Origin: Anaerolineae bacterium
GTDB taxonomy: Bacteria > Chloroflexota > Anaerolineae > Epilineales > Epilineaceae
Length of the DNA: 42,938 bases
Direction of reading: 5' to 3'
Assembly: GCA_029262755.1 (NCBI GenBank)
Contig: JAJCYU010000427.1
Coordinates: forward strand, 1 to 42,938
Below, piece after piece: positions 8,701 to 15,974 of this stretch; the first letter of the stretch is position 1, and every line of letters starts with the position of its first letter. The notes under the pieces are model-generated. The model worked only from the letters and a program-made list of their open reading frames with translations, was not told the origin of the DNA and searched no databases. Made by a program: the position numbers and the translations under genes.

Positions 8701-10754
8701 AGAAAATAGTTAATGATACTCTTAACTGGTATATGCAGAGAGATTCAGGACTGGTAAGGGAAGCTGTAGCTGCTAAGTATGAGGTGCCATTTGCAGAGCT
8801 GCGGCGCTTAGGCGATGTATTTACTAAAGCTGAGACTTCTCAGTTCTCTAGTATATCTACTCTTAAATACGCGGATGATGTAGTACAGAATCCTTACGCG
8901 GATTTTATTAAGACAGCATTAGGTATTAGAAAGTATAGTGACTACCCATTCTTAGTAGAGCCTAATAAGTTCGTAGATCACGCGTTTACTAAGATGTACT
9001 CTAAACTGGATGCAGCCGTACATAATGCTAAGACACCAGCAGAGCTTGCAGCTACTAATAAGATTCTACAGGAGAGCGGGTATAAAGGCGCTGCCTATGA
9101 TGAGAGTATGGCGCTATTCGCTAACCAGCAAGCCCGCAAAGGAGAGCTAACTAATATAGTGCAGAAGGCTAACAGCTTACTAGCTACAGTCATTCTACGC
9201 TGGGATCCTCTTAACGCCATTAATAATGCAGTCAGTGCTAATGTGCTACTAGGTGCAGAGACTGCCGCTGTGATGAGAGCTATAAATAAGGGGGATGATG
9301 CAGCTATAGGAGCGCTATCTAAGCTGACTCGTATGCAGGTGCCAGGCTCTGATAAGACAGTTATGACTGCTGGCAAGATGATAGGTAACGCCATGAAGCG
9401 CTTCGGAACTAATACTCCTGAGATGGAGTTCTACCGTAAGCATGGATACATCACTTCTATCTCTGATCAGTATAAGAAAGCACTAGATGATCTAGCATTT
9501 AACCCTGCTGAGAGCATAGGCGCATTTAACACTAGAGTAGATAAAGTACATGAGACACTTAGAGCTGTAGGAAATACAGGGGAGAAGTGGACAGGTAACA
9601 GATTAGCGGAAGAGTTTAACCGCTTCGTAGCCGCCGATGTTATGAAACAGATGACGGATATAGCAGTGAAGAATAAGCTAATGTCAGCACAAGAACAGCT
9701 AGCTTATATTAACACATTCGTTAATAGGACTCAAGGTAACTACCTAGCAGCTCAGAGACCTATGATGTTTCAGGGGCCGATCGGGCAAGCTATTGGTTTA
9801 TTCCAGACCTATCAGTTTAACTTAATGCAACAGCTATTCCGTCATATAGGTGAAGGCACAGTAAAAGATTCTATGAGCTTACTGGCGCTGCAAGGTACAA
9901 TCCATGGAATGAATGGACTGCCTGCATTCAATGCGGTTAATACTCATATCGTAGGTACTGCCTCTGGTAATGAGAGCCATAAAGATCTGTATGATACAGT
10001 GTACGGCGCGGCAGGTAAGTCTGCTGGTGACTGGCTTATGTATGGTATAGGATCTAATGCGTTAGGATTACTGCATCCAGATCTTAAAACTAACTTATAC
10101 ACTCGCGGTGATATTAATCCAAGACATATTACTATTGTACCTACCGATCCATCACAGGTAGCTATAGTACAAGCTAGTGCTAAGTTCTTTGCTAACTTGT
10201 TTGAGGTCGCAGGTAAGATAGGAGGAGGCGGTGATATAGGTGCTACCATACTTCAAGGACTAGAACATAACGGAGTATCAAGACCTCTAGCTGGATTAGC
10301 TCAGACACTAGAGGCATTAGAGAATCCACTAGGTAGGAGCTATAGTACAAGTAAGCAAGGAAATGTTATAGCGTCTAATGATCTTCTGACTCTAGCTAAT
10401 CTGACTCGCATAGTAGGAGGCAAGCCATTCGATGAAGCTATAGCTCTCGATGCTTCTTTCAGGTTTAAGACTTATGGCCTCACTGATGCTAGAAAGCGAC
10501 GACGTCTAGGTGAGACTATGAAGACTACTATGATTGCAGGAGAGAAGCCTACCTCTGAGCAGATACAGAAGTTCGCAGAGGAGTATGTAGCAGCAGGAGG
10601 TAAGCAGGAGCAGTTTAATCAGTGGTTTATACAACAGTATAAGACAGCTAACCTGAGTCAGACTAATAAGATTAGTCAGGATCTGAATCACCCGTTTAGT
10701 CAGAGCATGCAAAGATTAATGGGAGGTAATGAGATGAGGGATTTTACTGAATAA
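5766..10754 (+). CDS. Giant internal virion (ejection) protein, 1662 aa
   Basis: The largest gene, last in the late arm and followed by a terminator. The protein is helical and Ala/Lys-rich with a Lys/Ala coiled stretch near residues 555-590. Hydrophobic segments occur near 110-125 (LVGFLASSWIPGMAG) and 225-245. A GPIGQAIGLFQTYQFN segment at about 1337-1353 is of a kind I have seen in very large virion proteins of related podoviruses. By position and size it corresponds to the T7 gp16 class, which enters the cell with the DNA. I found no clear lytic transglycosylase signature, so peptidoglycan hydrolysis is possible but not supported. Confidence 0.75.
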   Translation: MAARTAYEEAILQEFGEEDTGERGAVVIPSYMVAADTHNIANRNQTFAESVAETIQNTPKFIGLSIISGANQLYNIPANLGNLFGADIETAGPEEFIASLDSDLARYYEENQDNVDLVGFLASSWIPGMAGIKALNAGQQVLKGALQANRFGANTSKALGLLVPDKQINLAKALRAVANNDSVPSLINRNVLAATGKGLTQATYEAAAFEIFVATSMSSSPIMENQDLGDLVTNIAWGAGLFGVVSGGASSIKNYYATKTVAKLADRETSPWRFVSETPSKANPYEAVAINLDQLDTIPAVPKGGIAVGTDNTLIDAATLEGYARAKVVKIENSIREQVGKMAQGDEVVAEAIYSASKGSTPKERMATFMGLKGAIRVADKTPIERELAAASKAVASGTEDSLLAVDRLLDIDVAYTRLWGAGAGKVLDSAPKTTSITDLLKKGQKVAVDKKGVAAGTKSWKFDPKASWSVLHSDPLTTDARYIWAENLDPFRTPSTKSPIIIDEFDIPMMEKAIREFDPRIKIRAEDGSLATYSDKSAMFERLTQAKQEAGVHLADARTQAERLKKVSKAKKASAKKAQEEANVQLSQDEIESMVNVKTGYLSGTRTQSAADDVLARQSYAEEYTKKLVANGSRKAEAGRVNLTDVPQTVKLAYDKKDLTGLGEGHVIENVVRIKQQQKIYMQGTDRAFNSVIGEEARNFGPISAQMIQESSNRIGAGAGGATAASSNYGSLAAFTEYLGKTTIRTIEKAQEATREALDPVLYKLGQNAEAAVEYATLSNLLRSIPDNYVLNKAGDAMVPRSVQLWEEAAELATATGKAIPDRPQLVASDAPAAIAIKHKETRELIKLEQEINGAAIDKYRQLRTAQGVSYTRDGGAYYPIPVNPKDYKHFALVSDSSITGTGHTKTLYATSAEELAEMAKKLDNNPQLTVRFKAEAEEFYKARGQFEYEKTLSDNYLDAAMYRKGISSSYLVPTDPKKIVNDTLNWYMQRDSGLVREAVAAKYEVPFAELRRLGDVFTKAETSQFSSISTLKYADDVVQNPYADFIKTALGIRKYSDYPFLVEPNKFVDHAFTKMYSKLDAAVHNAKTPAELAATNKILQESGYKGAAYDESMALFANQQARKGELTNIVQKANSLLATVILRWDPLNAINNAVSANVLLGAETAAVMRAINKGDDAAIGALSKLTRMQVPGSDKTVMTAGKMIGNAMKRFGTNTPEMEFYRKHGYITSISDQYKKALDDLAFNPAESIGAFNTRVDKVHETLRAVGNTGEKWTGNRLAEEFNRFVAADVMKQMTDIAVKNKLMSAQEQLAYINTFVNRTQGNYLAAQRPMMFQGPIGQAIGLFQTYQFNLMQQLFRHIGEGTVKDSMSLLALQGTIHGMNGLPAFNAVNTHIVGTASGNESHKDLYDTVYGAAGKSAGDWLMYGIGSNALGLLHPDLKTNLYTRGDINPRHITIVPTDPSQVAIVQASAKFFANLFEVAGKIGGGGDIGATILQGLEHNGVSRPLAGLAQTLEALENPLGRSYSTSKQGNVIASNDLLTLANLTRIVGGKPFDEAIALDASFRFKTYGLTDARKRRRLGETMKTTMIAGEKPTSEQIQKFAEEYVAAGGKQEQFNQWFIQQYKTANLSQTNKISQDLNHPFSQSMQRLMGGNEMRDFTE

Positions 10755-10798
10755 GATAGGAAGAGAGGAAGGAATGATGTAGCGGATAAGATAGGAGT

Positions 10799-10835
10799 CT
10801 CCCTTATAGCTTGTATAGTATAAGGGAGTTTTTAT
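10799..10835 (+). terminator. Rho-independent terminator of the late arm
   Basis: A perfect 9-bp stem (CTCCCTTAT at 10799-10807 with ATAAGGGAG at 10820-10828) has a 12-nt loop and is followed by TTTTTATT. It lies 45 bp after the 1662-aa gene and just before the convergent leftward genes end, so it separates the two arms. Confidence 0.9.
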
Positions 10836-10853
10836 TGGCTGGAGATATAGTGG

Positions 10854-11168
10854 CTACCCTTTTTCTAACGCTGCCGTAACTGTGTGTGCCAAGTGCAGAG
10901 CTATTTTATTTGATAGCATGTCCACAACTCGCATCGCGTTTTTCTGCTTTGGCCTCCATCTTATCATCTCCATAGAAGCTTGCGCAGGCTCTAGTAGCCT
11001 TATATGCTCAGGAGGTACTAAGTCTTTAAGACAGTCCATGTCATTAGTATCTAATACCATCATAGAAGTTACAGAGGTTTTTAAGCTAGGTAACTCTACT
11101 ACTACACGGACACTTGCACCTTTCCAGTCAGTTATAGGGTACTCAACAAGCTGCTCTTTAAAGCTCAT
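10854..11168 (-). CDS. Hypothetical protein, last gene of the leftward arm
   Basis: 104 aa with GGAG 8 nt before the ATG. It is soluble, with no signal or membrane segment, and has alternating beta-like stretches (SVRVVVELPSL, SVTSMMVLD) followed by an amphipathic helical C-terminus. I do not recognise it. It is 2 bp from the next upstream gene, so it belongs to the dNMP kinase/ThyX operon. Confidence 0.6.
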   Translation of the reverse strand: MSFKEQLVEYPITDWKGASVRVVVELPSLKTSVTSMMVLDTNDMDCLKDLVPPEHIRLLEPAQASMEMIRWRPKQKNAMRVVDMLSNKIALHLAHTVTAALEKG

Positions 11169-11170
11169 AG

Positions 11171-11428
11171 CTAACTCTCCTCTTCTTCTGGCATATCGTT
11201 ATATGGTATACTTTCTTTCTCTGCAAACCATAGAGGGATAAATACAGCGCACTCCTCTTCTCCCTGTGAGCCTGAGATTACTTCTGTCTCCTTAGCTAAC
11301 AGAGATTTAGGTATCCACACCTTCCCTCTCCTTTCTATCTCCACCAGTACGGCCGCCTCTGTCTGGTGAATAAAAACCCCCTCCACGTACACTACTCTTC
11401 TTCCTTCCTCTCTACTTAATGTAGTCAT
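11171..11428 (-). CDS. Hypothetical small acidic protein
   Basis: 85 aa. The beta-rich core (RVVYVEGVFIHQTEAAVLVEI) and a KVWIPKSLL stretch resemble a small barrel fold, followed by an acidic tail (MPEEEES). The function is unknown. It sits 2 bp downstream of the dNMP kinase gene in a tightly packed operon. Confidence 0.6.
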   Translation of the reverse strand: MTTLSREEGRRVVYVEGVFIHQTEAAVLVEIERRGKVWIPKSLLAKETEVISGSQGEEECAVFIPLWFAEKESIPYNDMPEEEES

Positions 11429-11430
11429 AC

Positions 11431-11991
11431 CTATCTAGCTCCTATGTTTTCTTCTGTGATTACATCTACCATAGCTATTACAGCGTGCTCTAGGTCTTTA
11501 AGTGAGAAGCAGTTAATTAGACTGTAATCCTCTACTAGCTTCTTAACTCCTGCCTCACTAGCATGACTAGCAGCTTCACCTTCTAATCCGCCGCGCCCTT
11601 CTATATGCACTAGAACTCCATGCTTCCTTACAAATGCAGCCTCATTCTCAAACCTTACATCAGAGATAACTGTATAAGGCCACATATATTTCTTAGCTGC
11701 TGTCACCCAGATATCTGGATGGATTATATTTCTGCCCCACTCAGTACCTAGCGTCTGCATAATGTGTCTAGGAGTGCAGCCGTATCTGTGATCTACTACC
11801 TCCTTCATGTTTCCGTCAGTTTGTGCTAAGGTAAGTCCTAGCCCTGTTCTGCACATCTCTTTAATAGGAGCAGCGAATGACTGACTCTCGAACCGTTTAA
11901 AGTTCTTAAGTATAAAGGCTGTGGCAGTATCTTTACCACAGCCAGCTGGGCCTGCTAACCCTATAATGAACGGGGGGTTGCTATCAGACAT
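11431..11991 (-). CDS. Deoxynucleoside monophosphate kinase
   Basis: 186 aa. The phosphate-binding loop GLAGPAGCGKD is at residues 11-21. Following it are blocks typical of phage dNMP kinases of the T4 gp1 type: RHIMQTLGTEWGR near 76-88 and VISDVRFENEA near 108-118. The enzyme phosphorylates dNMPs to dNDPs with ATP. The start has GGAGGAG upstream and overlaps the ThyX gene by 8 bp. Together with ThyX it converts dUMP to dTMP and then dTDP for phage DNA synthesis. Confidence 0.88.
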   Translation of the reverse strand: MSDSNPPFIIGLAGPAGCGKDTATAFILKNFKRFESQSFAAPIKEMCRTGLGLTLAQTDGNMKEVVDHRYGCTPRHIMQTLGTEWGRNIIHPDIWVTAAKKYMWPYTVISDVRFENEAAFVRKHGVLVHIEGRGGLEGEAASHASEAGVKKLVEDYSLINCFSLKDLEHAVIAMVDVITEENIGAR

Positions 11992-12682
11992 TGTGATCTC
12001 CTCCTAGAGTAGCTTTAAAGGCCGCAACTGCTACAGGAGCCACTGTCTCAGCTAGCTCTAGTAATGCTGCTGCATACTGCTGAATCTCCCACTGTGCGTG
12101 CTTATGTAGGCGCTCACCTATAAACTTAAATAAGTTATTAAGGTTCACGGTAGCAAACATGTGTGTATAGGTAGCTAGAGGAAGCACAGTACGAGCAAGC
12201 TCACGTGGAACGCCCCCTGCTAGTAACTCTTTATACGCCTTGAATGCTTGGATGTTGCGCAAAGTCATCACCTTCCGGTAGTGTTCTGCGTTAGCTAACT
12301 GATTACTGTTCATATCTCTCATCTGCTTATTATCTTTGCTCTGTGTACCTATATGCGCAATCGCAGGTACATAGAATTCTTCTGGTAACTCTTTATACCG
12401 GGCACTCACTTCATTGTAACTCCAAGTACGATGGCGATGCCACTGACGGATTACAAAGATAGGAGCTTTAACTTCAAATGTAAAGGTTACAGATTCAAAC
12501 GGTGTATTGTGTCCATTGTTATACAGGTACTTTATAAGCCTAGCATCACTGCCTTTGTCTTCTCCTGCTCTCCACGCTGCATCATAAGAGACACGGGCGT
12601 TTCTTGCTATAGCTAGGTCACTTCCCATAGAGTCTACTAGCCTCACGAATCCGTGATCTAGCACTGGTATCTTATCAGACAT
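11984..12682 (-). CDS. thyX: Flavin-dependent thymidylate synthase ThyX
   Basis: 232 aa, the usual length. The ThyX signature is complete: RHRTWSYNEVSARY at residues 83-96 (RHRxxSxNExSxRY type). The C-terminal part has the RxxLPLxxYT-like block RTVLPLATYTHMFATVN, then FKFIGERLHKHAQWEIQ. It makes dTMP from dUMP using methylene-tetrahydrofolate, FAD and NADPH. AGGAG lies 7 nt before the ATG. Its location next to the dNMP kinase forms a small dTTP-supply cassette. Confidence 0.95.
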   Translation of the reverse strand: MSDKIPVLDHGFVRLVDSMGSDLAIARNARVSYDAAWRAGEDKGSDARLIKYLYNNGHNTPFESVTFTFEVKAPIFVIRQWHRHRTWSYNEVSARYKELPEEFYVPAIAHIGTQSKDNKQMRDMNSNQLANAEHYRKVMTLRNIQAFKAYKELLAGGVPRELARTVLPLATYTHMFATVNLNNLFKFIGERLHKHAQWEIQQYAAALLELAETVAPVAVAAFKATLGGDHNV

Positions 12683-12696
12683 ATCTACTTCTCCTA

Positions 12697-12972
12697 TTAG
12701 TTTGCTATAATCGGGCCGCTACTACTAAGTATTAGTGGCAGCCTCTTCTCCATTAGCTTCTTCACCAGCAATCCACATAGTCTATCCAGATCGCTAGGAA
12801 GGTAGTCTCCGTGTAGAGCTATACCACAGTACCCTGCTATCTCTGCAAGCTGTATCTCATACTCTCCAGCAGGGTGATTAGCTAACAGCTTCATAAGATC
12901 TGGGTGCTTCTGTACTTCTAGGTTCAATTGCACCTTATCCTCATGGAACATCTCAATCTTTAAGTTTCCCAT
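12697..12972 (-). CDS. Hypothetical protein
   Basis: 91 aa between ThyX and the exonuclease. Mixed alpha/beta with no membrane segment; LKIEMFHEDKVQLNLEV at the start suggests a beta hairpin, followed by helices with Leu/Lys pattern. I do not recognise it. Spacing to its neighbours is short (14 and 28 bp), so it is in the same transcript. Confidence 0.6.
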   Translation of the reverse strand: MGNLKIEMFHEDKVQLNLEVQKHPDLMKLLANHPAGEYEIQLAEIAGYCGIALHGDYLPSDLDRLCGLLVKKLMEKRLPLILSSSGPIIAN

Positions 12973-12990
12973 AGTGTTACTCCTAGACGG

Positions 12991-13018
12991 CTGCTATCTG
13001 CTATCTGCTATCTGCTAT
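12991..13018. repeat. Four tandem copies of a 7-bp unit at the exonuclease stop codon
   Basis: CTGCTAT is repeated four times without interruption (28 bp). On the coding strand the repeats cover the last residues and stop of the DexA-like exonuclease and its first downstream bases. Because 7 is not a multiple of 3, gain or loss of a copy would change the C-terminal reading frame. Confidence 0.85.
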
Positions 13019-13675
13019 AGCGTGCCGTAACGCACACTCTAATATATCAGTCTGTGTATGGCAGTCATCTAATGCACTGTGAGATGTAGTTATACCTAAC
13101 TCCTTGCGTATCTCAGATTTATCGTAACCTAAGCCTATGATCAAATCCTGCATGTTATGCACAGCACGGAAGCCCCAAGGAAGAACTACATCTGCATCTG
13201 GATGAAAAGAGTAGCTTGAGTAATAGTAACGCTGCAAGATTGAAATATCAAATTCTGTATGGTTAGATATAACATGTACATCTCCTATAGATTGTTCTTT
13301 AATTTCTTTAAAATAATCATCCACTAAACTCAATAAGGCTGTTACTGTATCAAACCCTATAGCCTTATCTTCAATTAAATGCTTCTTCTCTGTAGCAGAT
13401 AACCCACCTTCTGGCTGTGAGTTTCTCCACCTTAAAGTACCTGTGTGTAAAACGCCTCTGGCAGAGTCTAAGTGCATATCTAAGAATTCAGGTTCTGTTG
13501 CTGCATACAGGTCATATACATCCTGCTTAACTAAACCTCCTGTATCTTCGTCTATATCAAATCTAAATGCGTGCATACCAAGTGAAGTTATACCTGCATT
13601 ATACGCATTGACTGAGGTTGTTTCCAAGTCAGTCATTACAAATGTCTTACCCGTCCACCAATCTAAATTTCTCAT
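13001..13675 (-). CDS. DEDDh 3'-5' exonuclease, DexA / Rv2179c-like
   Basis: 224 aa. I use the ATG at 13675 because it forms an ATGA overlap with the preceding gene and has GGAG 9 nt upstream; an in-frame ATG at 13690 lacks a ribosome site. DLETTS at residues 16-21 supplies the first D and E, SNHTEFDISIL the second block, and HSALDD the H and D of the DEDDh site. TGTLRWRNSQ matches the conserved LxWWxxQ-type region of the T4 DexA/Rv2179c-like group. It trims 3' ends of DNA or RNA. The polymerase here has its own 3'-5' domain, so this is a second, separate exonuclease. Confidence 0.82.
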   Translation of the reverse strand: MRNLDWWTGKTFVMTDLETTSVNAYNAGITSLGMHAFRFDIDEDTGGLVKQDVYDLYAATEPEFLDMHLDSARGVLHTGTLRWRNSQPEGGLSATEKKHLIEDKAIGFDTVTALLSLVDDYFKEIKEQSIGDVHVISNHTEFDISILQRYYYSSYSFHPDADVVLPWGFRAVHNMQDLIIGLGYDKSEIRKELGITTSHSALDDCHTQTDILECALRHAIADSR

Positions 13676-13941
13676 AATCCTAATCTCCATGAGTATGTTA
13701 TACCGAATTCTACTGCTTCACTTCCTCTATCCCTATCACGTGAGCCGTCACTGTTATCATCTACTACCCACATATTGTTCCTATACCTAGATGTATGGCT
13801 ACCGCGTAGGGTGAAGCTGATACTCTCAGTGTAGGTATAGATTAGTGCTATCTCCTCTGTAGCCATATCTTTCTGACACAGCTCACTTATCGGCCTGCAC
13901 GTACCGAGGAAGAAAGATGTAGCTAGTACTAGATTACTCAT
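13672..13941 (-). CDS. Hypothetical protein with beta-rich C-terminus, possibly exported
   Basis: 89 aa. The first 14 residues are a short hydrophobic stretch (LVLATSFFLG) followed by Cys15 and Cys22, which could be a short signal or a lipoprotein-like start, although the residue before Cys15 is Thr and not the usual Gly/Ala. The rest alternates polar and aromatic residues (YTYTESISFTLRGSHTSRYR, VEFGITYSWRLGL), as in outer-membrane beta strands. It overlaps both neighbours by 4 bp (ATGA). The function is unknown; an envelope role would fit with the membrane peptide encoded just upstream. Confidence 0.6.
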   Translation of the reverse strand: MSNLVLATSFFLGTCRPISELCQKDMATEEIALIYTYTESISFTLRGSHTSRYRNNMWVVDDNSDGSRDRDRGSEAVEFGITYSWRLGL

Positions 13942-14084
13942 AGCCCCGCCCTTGTTAGTATCTGTATCACTTCATATGCTAGCCACACACCAGCGATGCC
14001 AGCTATTAGCTGTAACAATAGTATGCTCCAGATTATTAGTATTAATAAATCTTCATGGTATTTACCTGTACCTTTTGTGCTCAT
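13938..14084 (-). CDS. 48-residue membrane protein
   Basis: A small gene with ATGA overlaps on both sides (14084 with the Zn-ribbon gene, 13941 with the next gene), which strongly supports translation. After a short polar N-terminus (MSTKGTGKYHED) residues 13-34 or so form one membrane helix (LLILIIWSILLLQLIAGIAG), with a polar C-terminus (YEVIQILTRAGL). The function is unknown. A small inner-membrane protein beside a possibly exported partner could act in lysis or exclusion, but this is inference. Confidence 0.7.
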   Translation of the reverse strand: MSTKGTGKYHEDLLILIIWSILLLQLIAGIAGVWLAYEVIQILTRAGL

Positions 14085-14542
14085 AACTTAGCTCTCCTTA
14101 GATCAGCTTTTATAGATGCTATCTCGCTATCCAGCATCCTATGCAGCTCTTCTTCCCACCCTGTCTTTACTGCGCTTATATCCAGAGGGTGAGCAGTAAG
14201 ATGTAGGTTACGAGAGACAGTAGGTTTATATATTCTCTCTAAGCAGTTAGTACTTTCTACCTCCCCTATGTTAATAGTTAGCCGTACATCAGTGAGCTTT
14301 TGTTCTGTATGTTCTACGTAGCTAGCTACTTTATTACCCATACCCTGCATAATGCGCGGCTCTTTAGTATATCCTACAGACTTAAACAGTGACTCCATAG
14401 CTTTACGGATATCATCTACGTGCATAGTTATAGCTTCTTCCTTATCACATATAGGGCAGTACCAGTTACTAAGGTGTGCGCTACGTCCGCCTACGCACTC
14501 CAAATCTATGTTATGCTTTTTACATCTTAGTTCGCTGCTCAT
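14081..14542 (-). CDS. Zinc-ribbon protein
   Basis: 153 aa. The N-terminus holds a likely zinc site: C7, H10, C16, C29 and C32 (CPICD). The remaining 115 residues are helical and charged and I do not recognise them. It sits 2 bp after the DUF3987-type helicase gene. A nucleic-acid-binding accessory role is inferred from the ribbon and from the neighbours. Confidence 0.65.
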   Translation of the reverse strand: MSSELRCKKHNIDLECVGGRSAHLSNWYCPICDKEEAITMHVDDIRKAMESLFKSVGYTKEPRIMQGMGNKVASYVEHTEQKLTDVRLTINIGEVESTNCLERIYKPTVSRNLHLTAHPLDISAVKTGWEEELHRMLDSEIASIKADLRRAKL

Positions 14543-14544
14543 AA

Positions 14545-15837
14545 TTATAATAACTCCCGTTCTGCGTCTGTAAGTATAGTCCAGTCTACAGCGCCATCTA
14601 TCCCTTCACCTATCCGCTTCTTTATAGGCAGGTATCCGGCACCTCCTTCTACATACTGTATCTTCTCTGCTATTAGCAGGTTACCTATTATATCTGATAG
14701 CTGATCTCTTCTTTCCAGATCTGCATGTACGCTTTTCCATATAGCTTGAAATGTAAGTACAGTATGTGTAGATTCAAATAGCATCATAATCTTATGTGTC
14801 ACATCTGAGTTTCTAGCTTTACCAAACTCTCCTAAAGCCTTTGGCATAAGAGCCTCAGTAAATGTGAGAATGGTATTAGCATAAATTATATCTTCTGGTA
14901 TAATCTCTTTACTTAATCTGACAGCGGCGGCTAGCATACATAGCTTAATCAGATGCTGTAACCTCCTGTTCTCATATGCGTCAAATCTAGGATCTTCTAG
15001 GCCGGGCCAGTTTTTATATATCTTATCTAGCACCTTATAAGCATCCGGGTGGATAGAGAGCTTCCCACGAACCGCTACCTTAATAGCATGTAGCTGTTCT
15101 ATCAGCTTAGCTTTTATACCTGCATCTGGATCAGGAGGTATAGTGTGCTTAACTCCAGTAGGTTCAGCGTATATGAATAGTAACCGGGAGAAGAATCCTT
15201 GCTCTATAGCTTCTGGCGGGAATAGCTTATTGAATCCAGCAAAGGTGTTACCGCCTAAGATATTAATGGTAGGGTAAGGGATAACTACGCTCTCTGAATT
15301 CTTTAGCTTATATTTAAATGGTTTATCTCTATCCCAGAAGTCACCTAGTATAGACATAAACTCCAGATTACCTACACCTATGAAGTTATTAATCTCATCC
15401 GCCGCTACGAAACACTCAGCAGGCGGAAGGGAAGAAGTATCAGCCGCTCCGAATATATTAGATTCTAGTATATCCTCATCATCCCCGCCACCTGTCACTG
15501 ACTCTGCTAGATCTATCAGGAACTTCTCCTGTCTAGTCTTATCCGCCGCAAAGTGAGAGTAACCGGCAGCCTCTAGTAACTCTACACCTATCTTAATACT
15601 GGTAGATTTCTTAGTGCCAGCTAATCCTACTAACATAGTATACATATTAGCGTGGATTTTAAAGTGACCGAATGGAAAGTGTATGTCTCTACCTACCCAT
15701 GCAGCTAAGCAAGCTATCCCTACCCAGCGGTGGAAGAAGGTAGGGCACTCTGTATTAGCTGTATAGGATAGATATAAGGAGAAGAAGTCCTCACCAGAAG
15801 TGGCAGGGAGTTCTGTAACTTTACTGCTCTCTGGCAT
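14545..15837 (-). CDS. DUF3987-type P-loop helicase/primase-like protein
   Basis: 430 aa. An N-terminal FHRWVGIACLAAWVGRDIHF block is followed by a P-loop MLVGLAGTKKSTS (residues 68-80). In it the Gly before the catalytic Lys is replaced by Lys (GxxxxKKS). A Walker B ECFVAADEINNF has D-E at 147-148, and a PTINILGGNTFAGF sensor-like block follows. This pattern matches the DUF3987 family of phage ATPases, usually annotated as replicative helicase or primase-helicase. No primase zinc or TOPRIM motif is visible. It lies beside the polymerase, which suggests it is the replicative helicase. Confidence 0.7.
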   Translation of the reverse strand: MPESSKVTELPATSGEDFFSLYLSYTANTECPTFFHRWVGIACLAAWVGRDIHFPFGHFKIHANMYTMLVGLAGTKKSTSIKIGVELLEAAGYSHFAADKTRQEKFLIDLAESVTGGGDDEDILESNIFGAADTSSLPPAECFVAADEINNFIGVGNLEFMSILGDFWDRDKPFKYKLKNSESVVIPYPTINILGGNTFAGFNKLFPPEAIEQGFFSRLLFIYAEPTGVKHTIPPDPDAGIKAKLIEQLHAIKVAVRGKLSIHPDAYKVLDKIYKNWPGLEDPRFDAYENRRLQHLIKLCMLAAAVRLSKEIIPEDIIYANTILTFTEALMPKALGEFGKARNSDVTHKIMMLFESTHTVLTFQAIWKSVHADLERRDQLSDIIGNLLIAEKIQYVEGGAGYLPIKKRIGEGIDGAVDWTILTDAERELL

Positions 15838-15847
15838 AATGTTATTA

Positions 15848-15973
15848 TTAGTCCTTACCTTTACCGAAGAAAAATGCGTTATAGATAGCTAGTGCATGAG
15901 AGTTGTGGCGCAGCTCACTATAAGGAACAGGTCTAGCCTTAAGTATAGCTATCATCTTTCTAATATAGCTCAT
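15848..15973 (-). CDS. 41-residue hypothetical protein
   Basis: A short gene that starts 1 nt after the polymerase stop and ends 10 nt before the helicase gene, filling the gap exactly. A GGAG lies 14 nt upstream. The peptide is basic and amphipathic (MSYIRKMIAILKARPVPYSE...). I do not recognise it. The tight packing makes it plausible, but it is short and could be chance. Confidence 0.45.
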   Translation of the reverse strand: MSYIRKMIAILKARPVPYSELRHNSHALAIYNAFFFGKGKD

Positions 15974-15974
15974 A

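Noticed and set aside
10882-11241. A 119-codon plus-strand open frame after the late terminator
   Set aside because: Antisense to two packed leftward genes with good ribosome sites.
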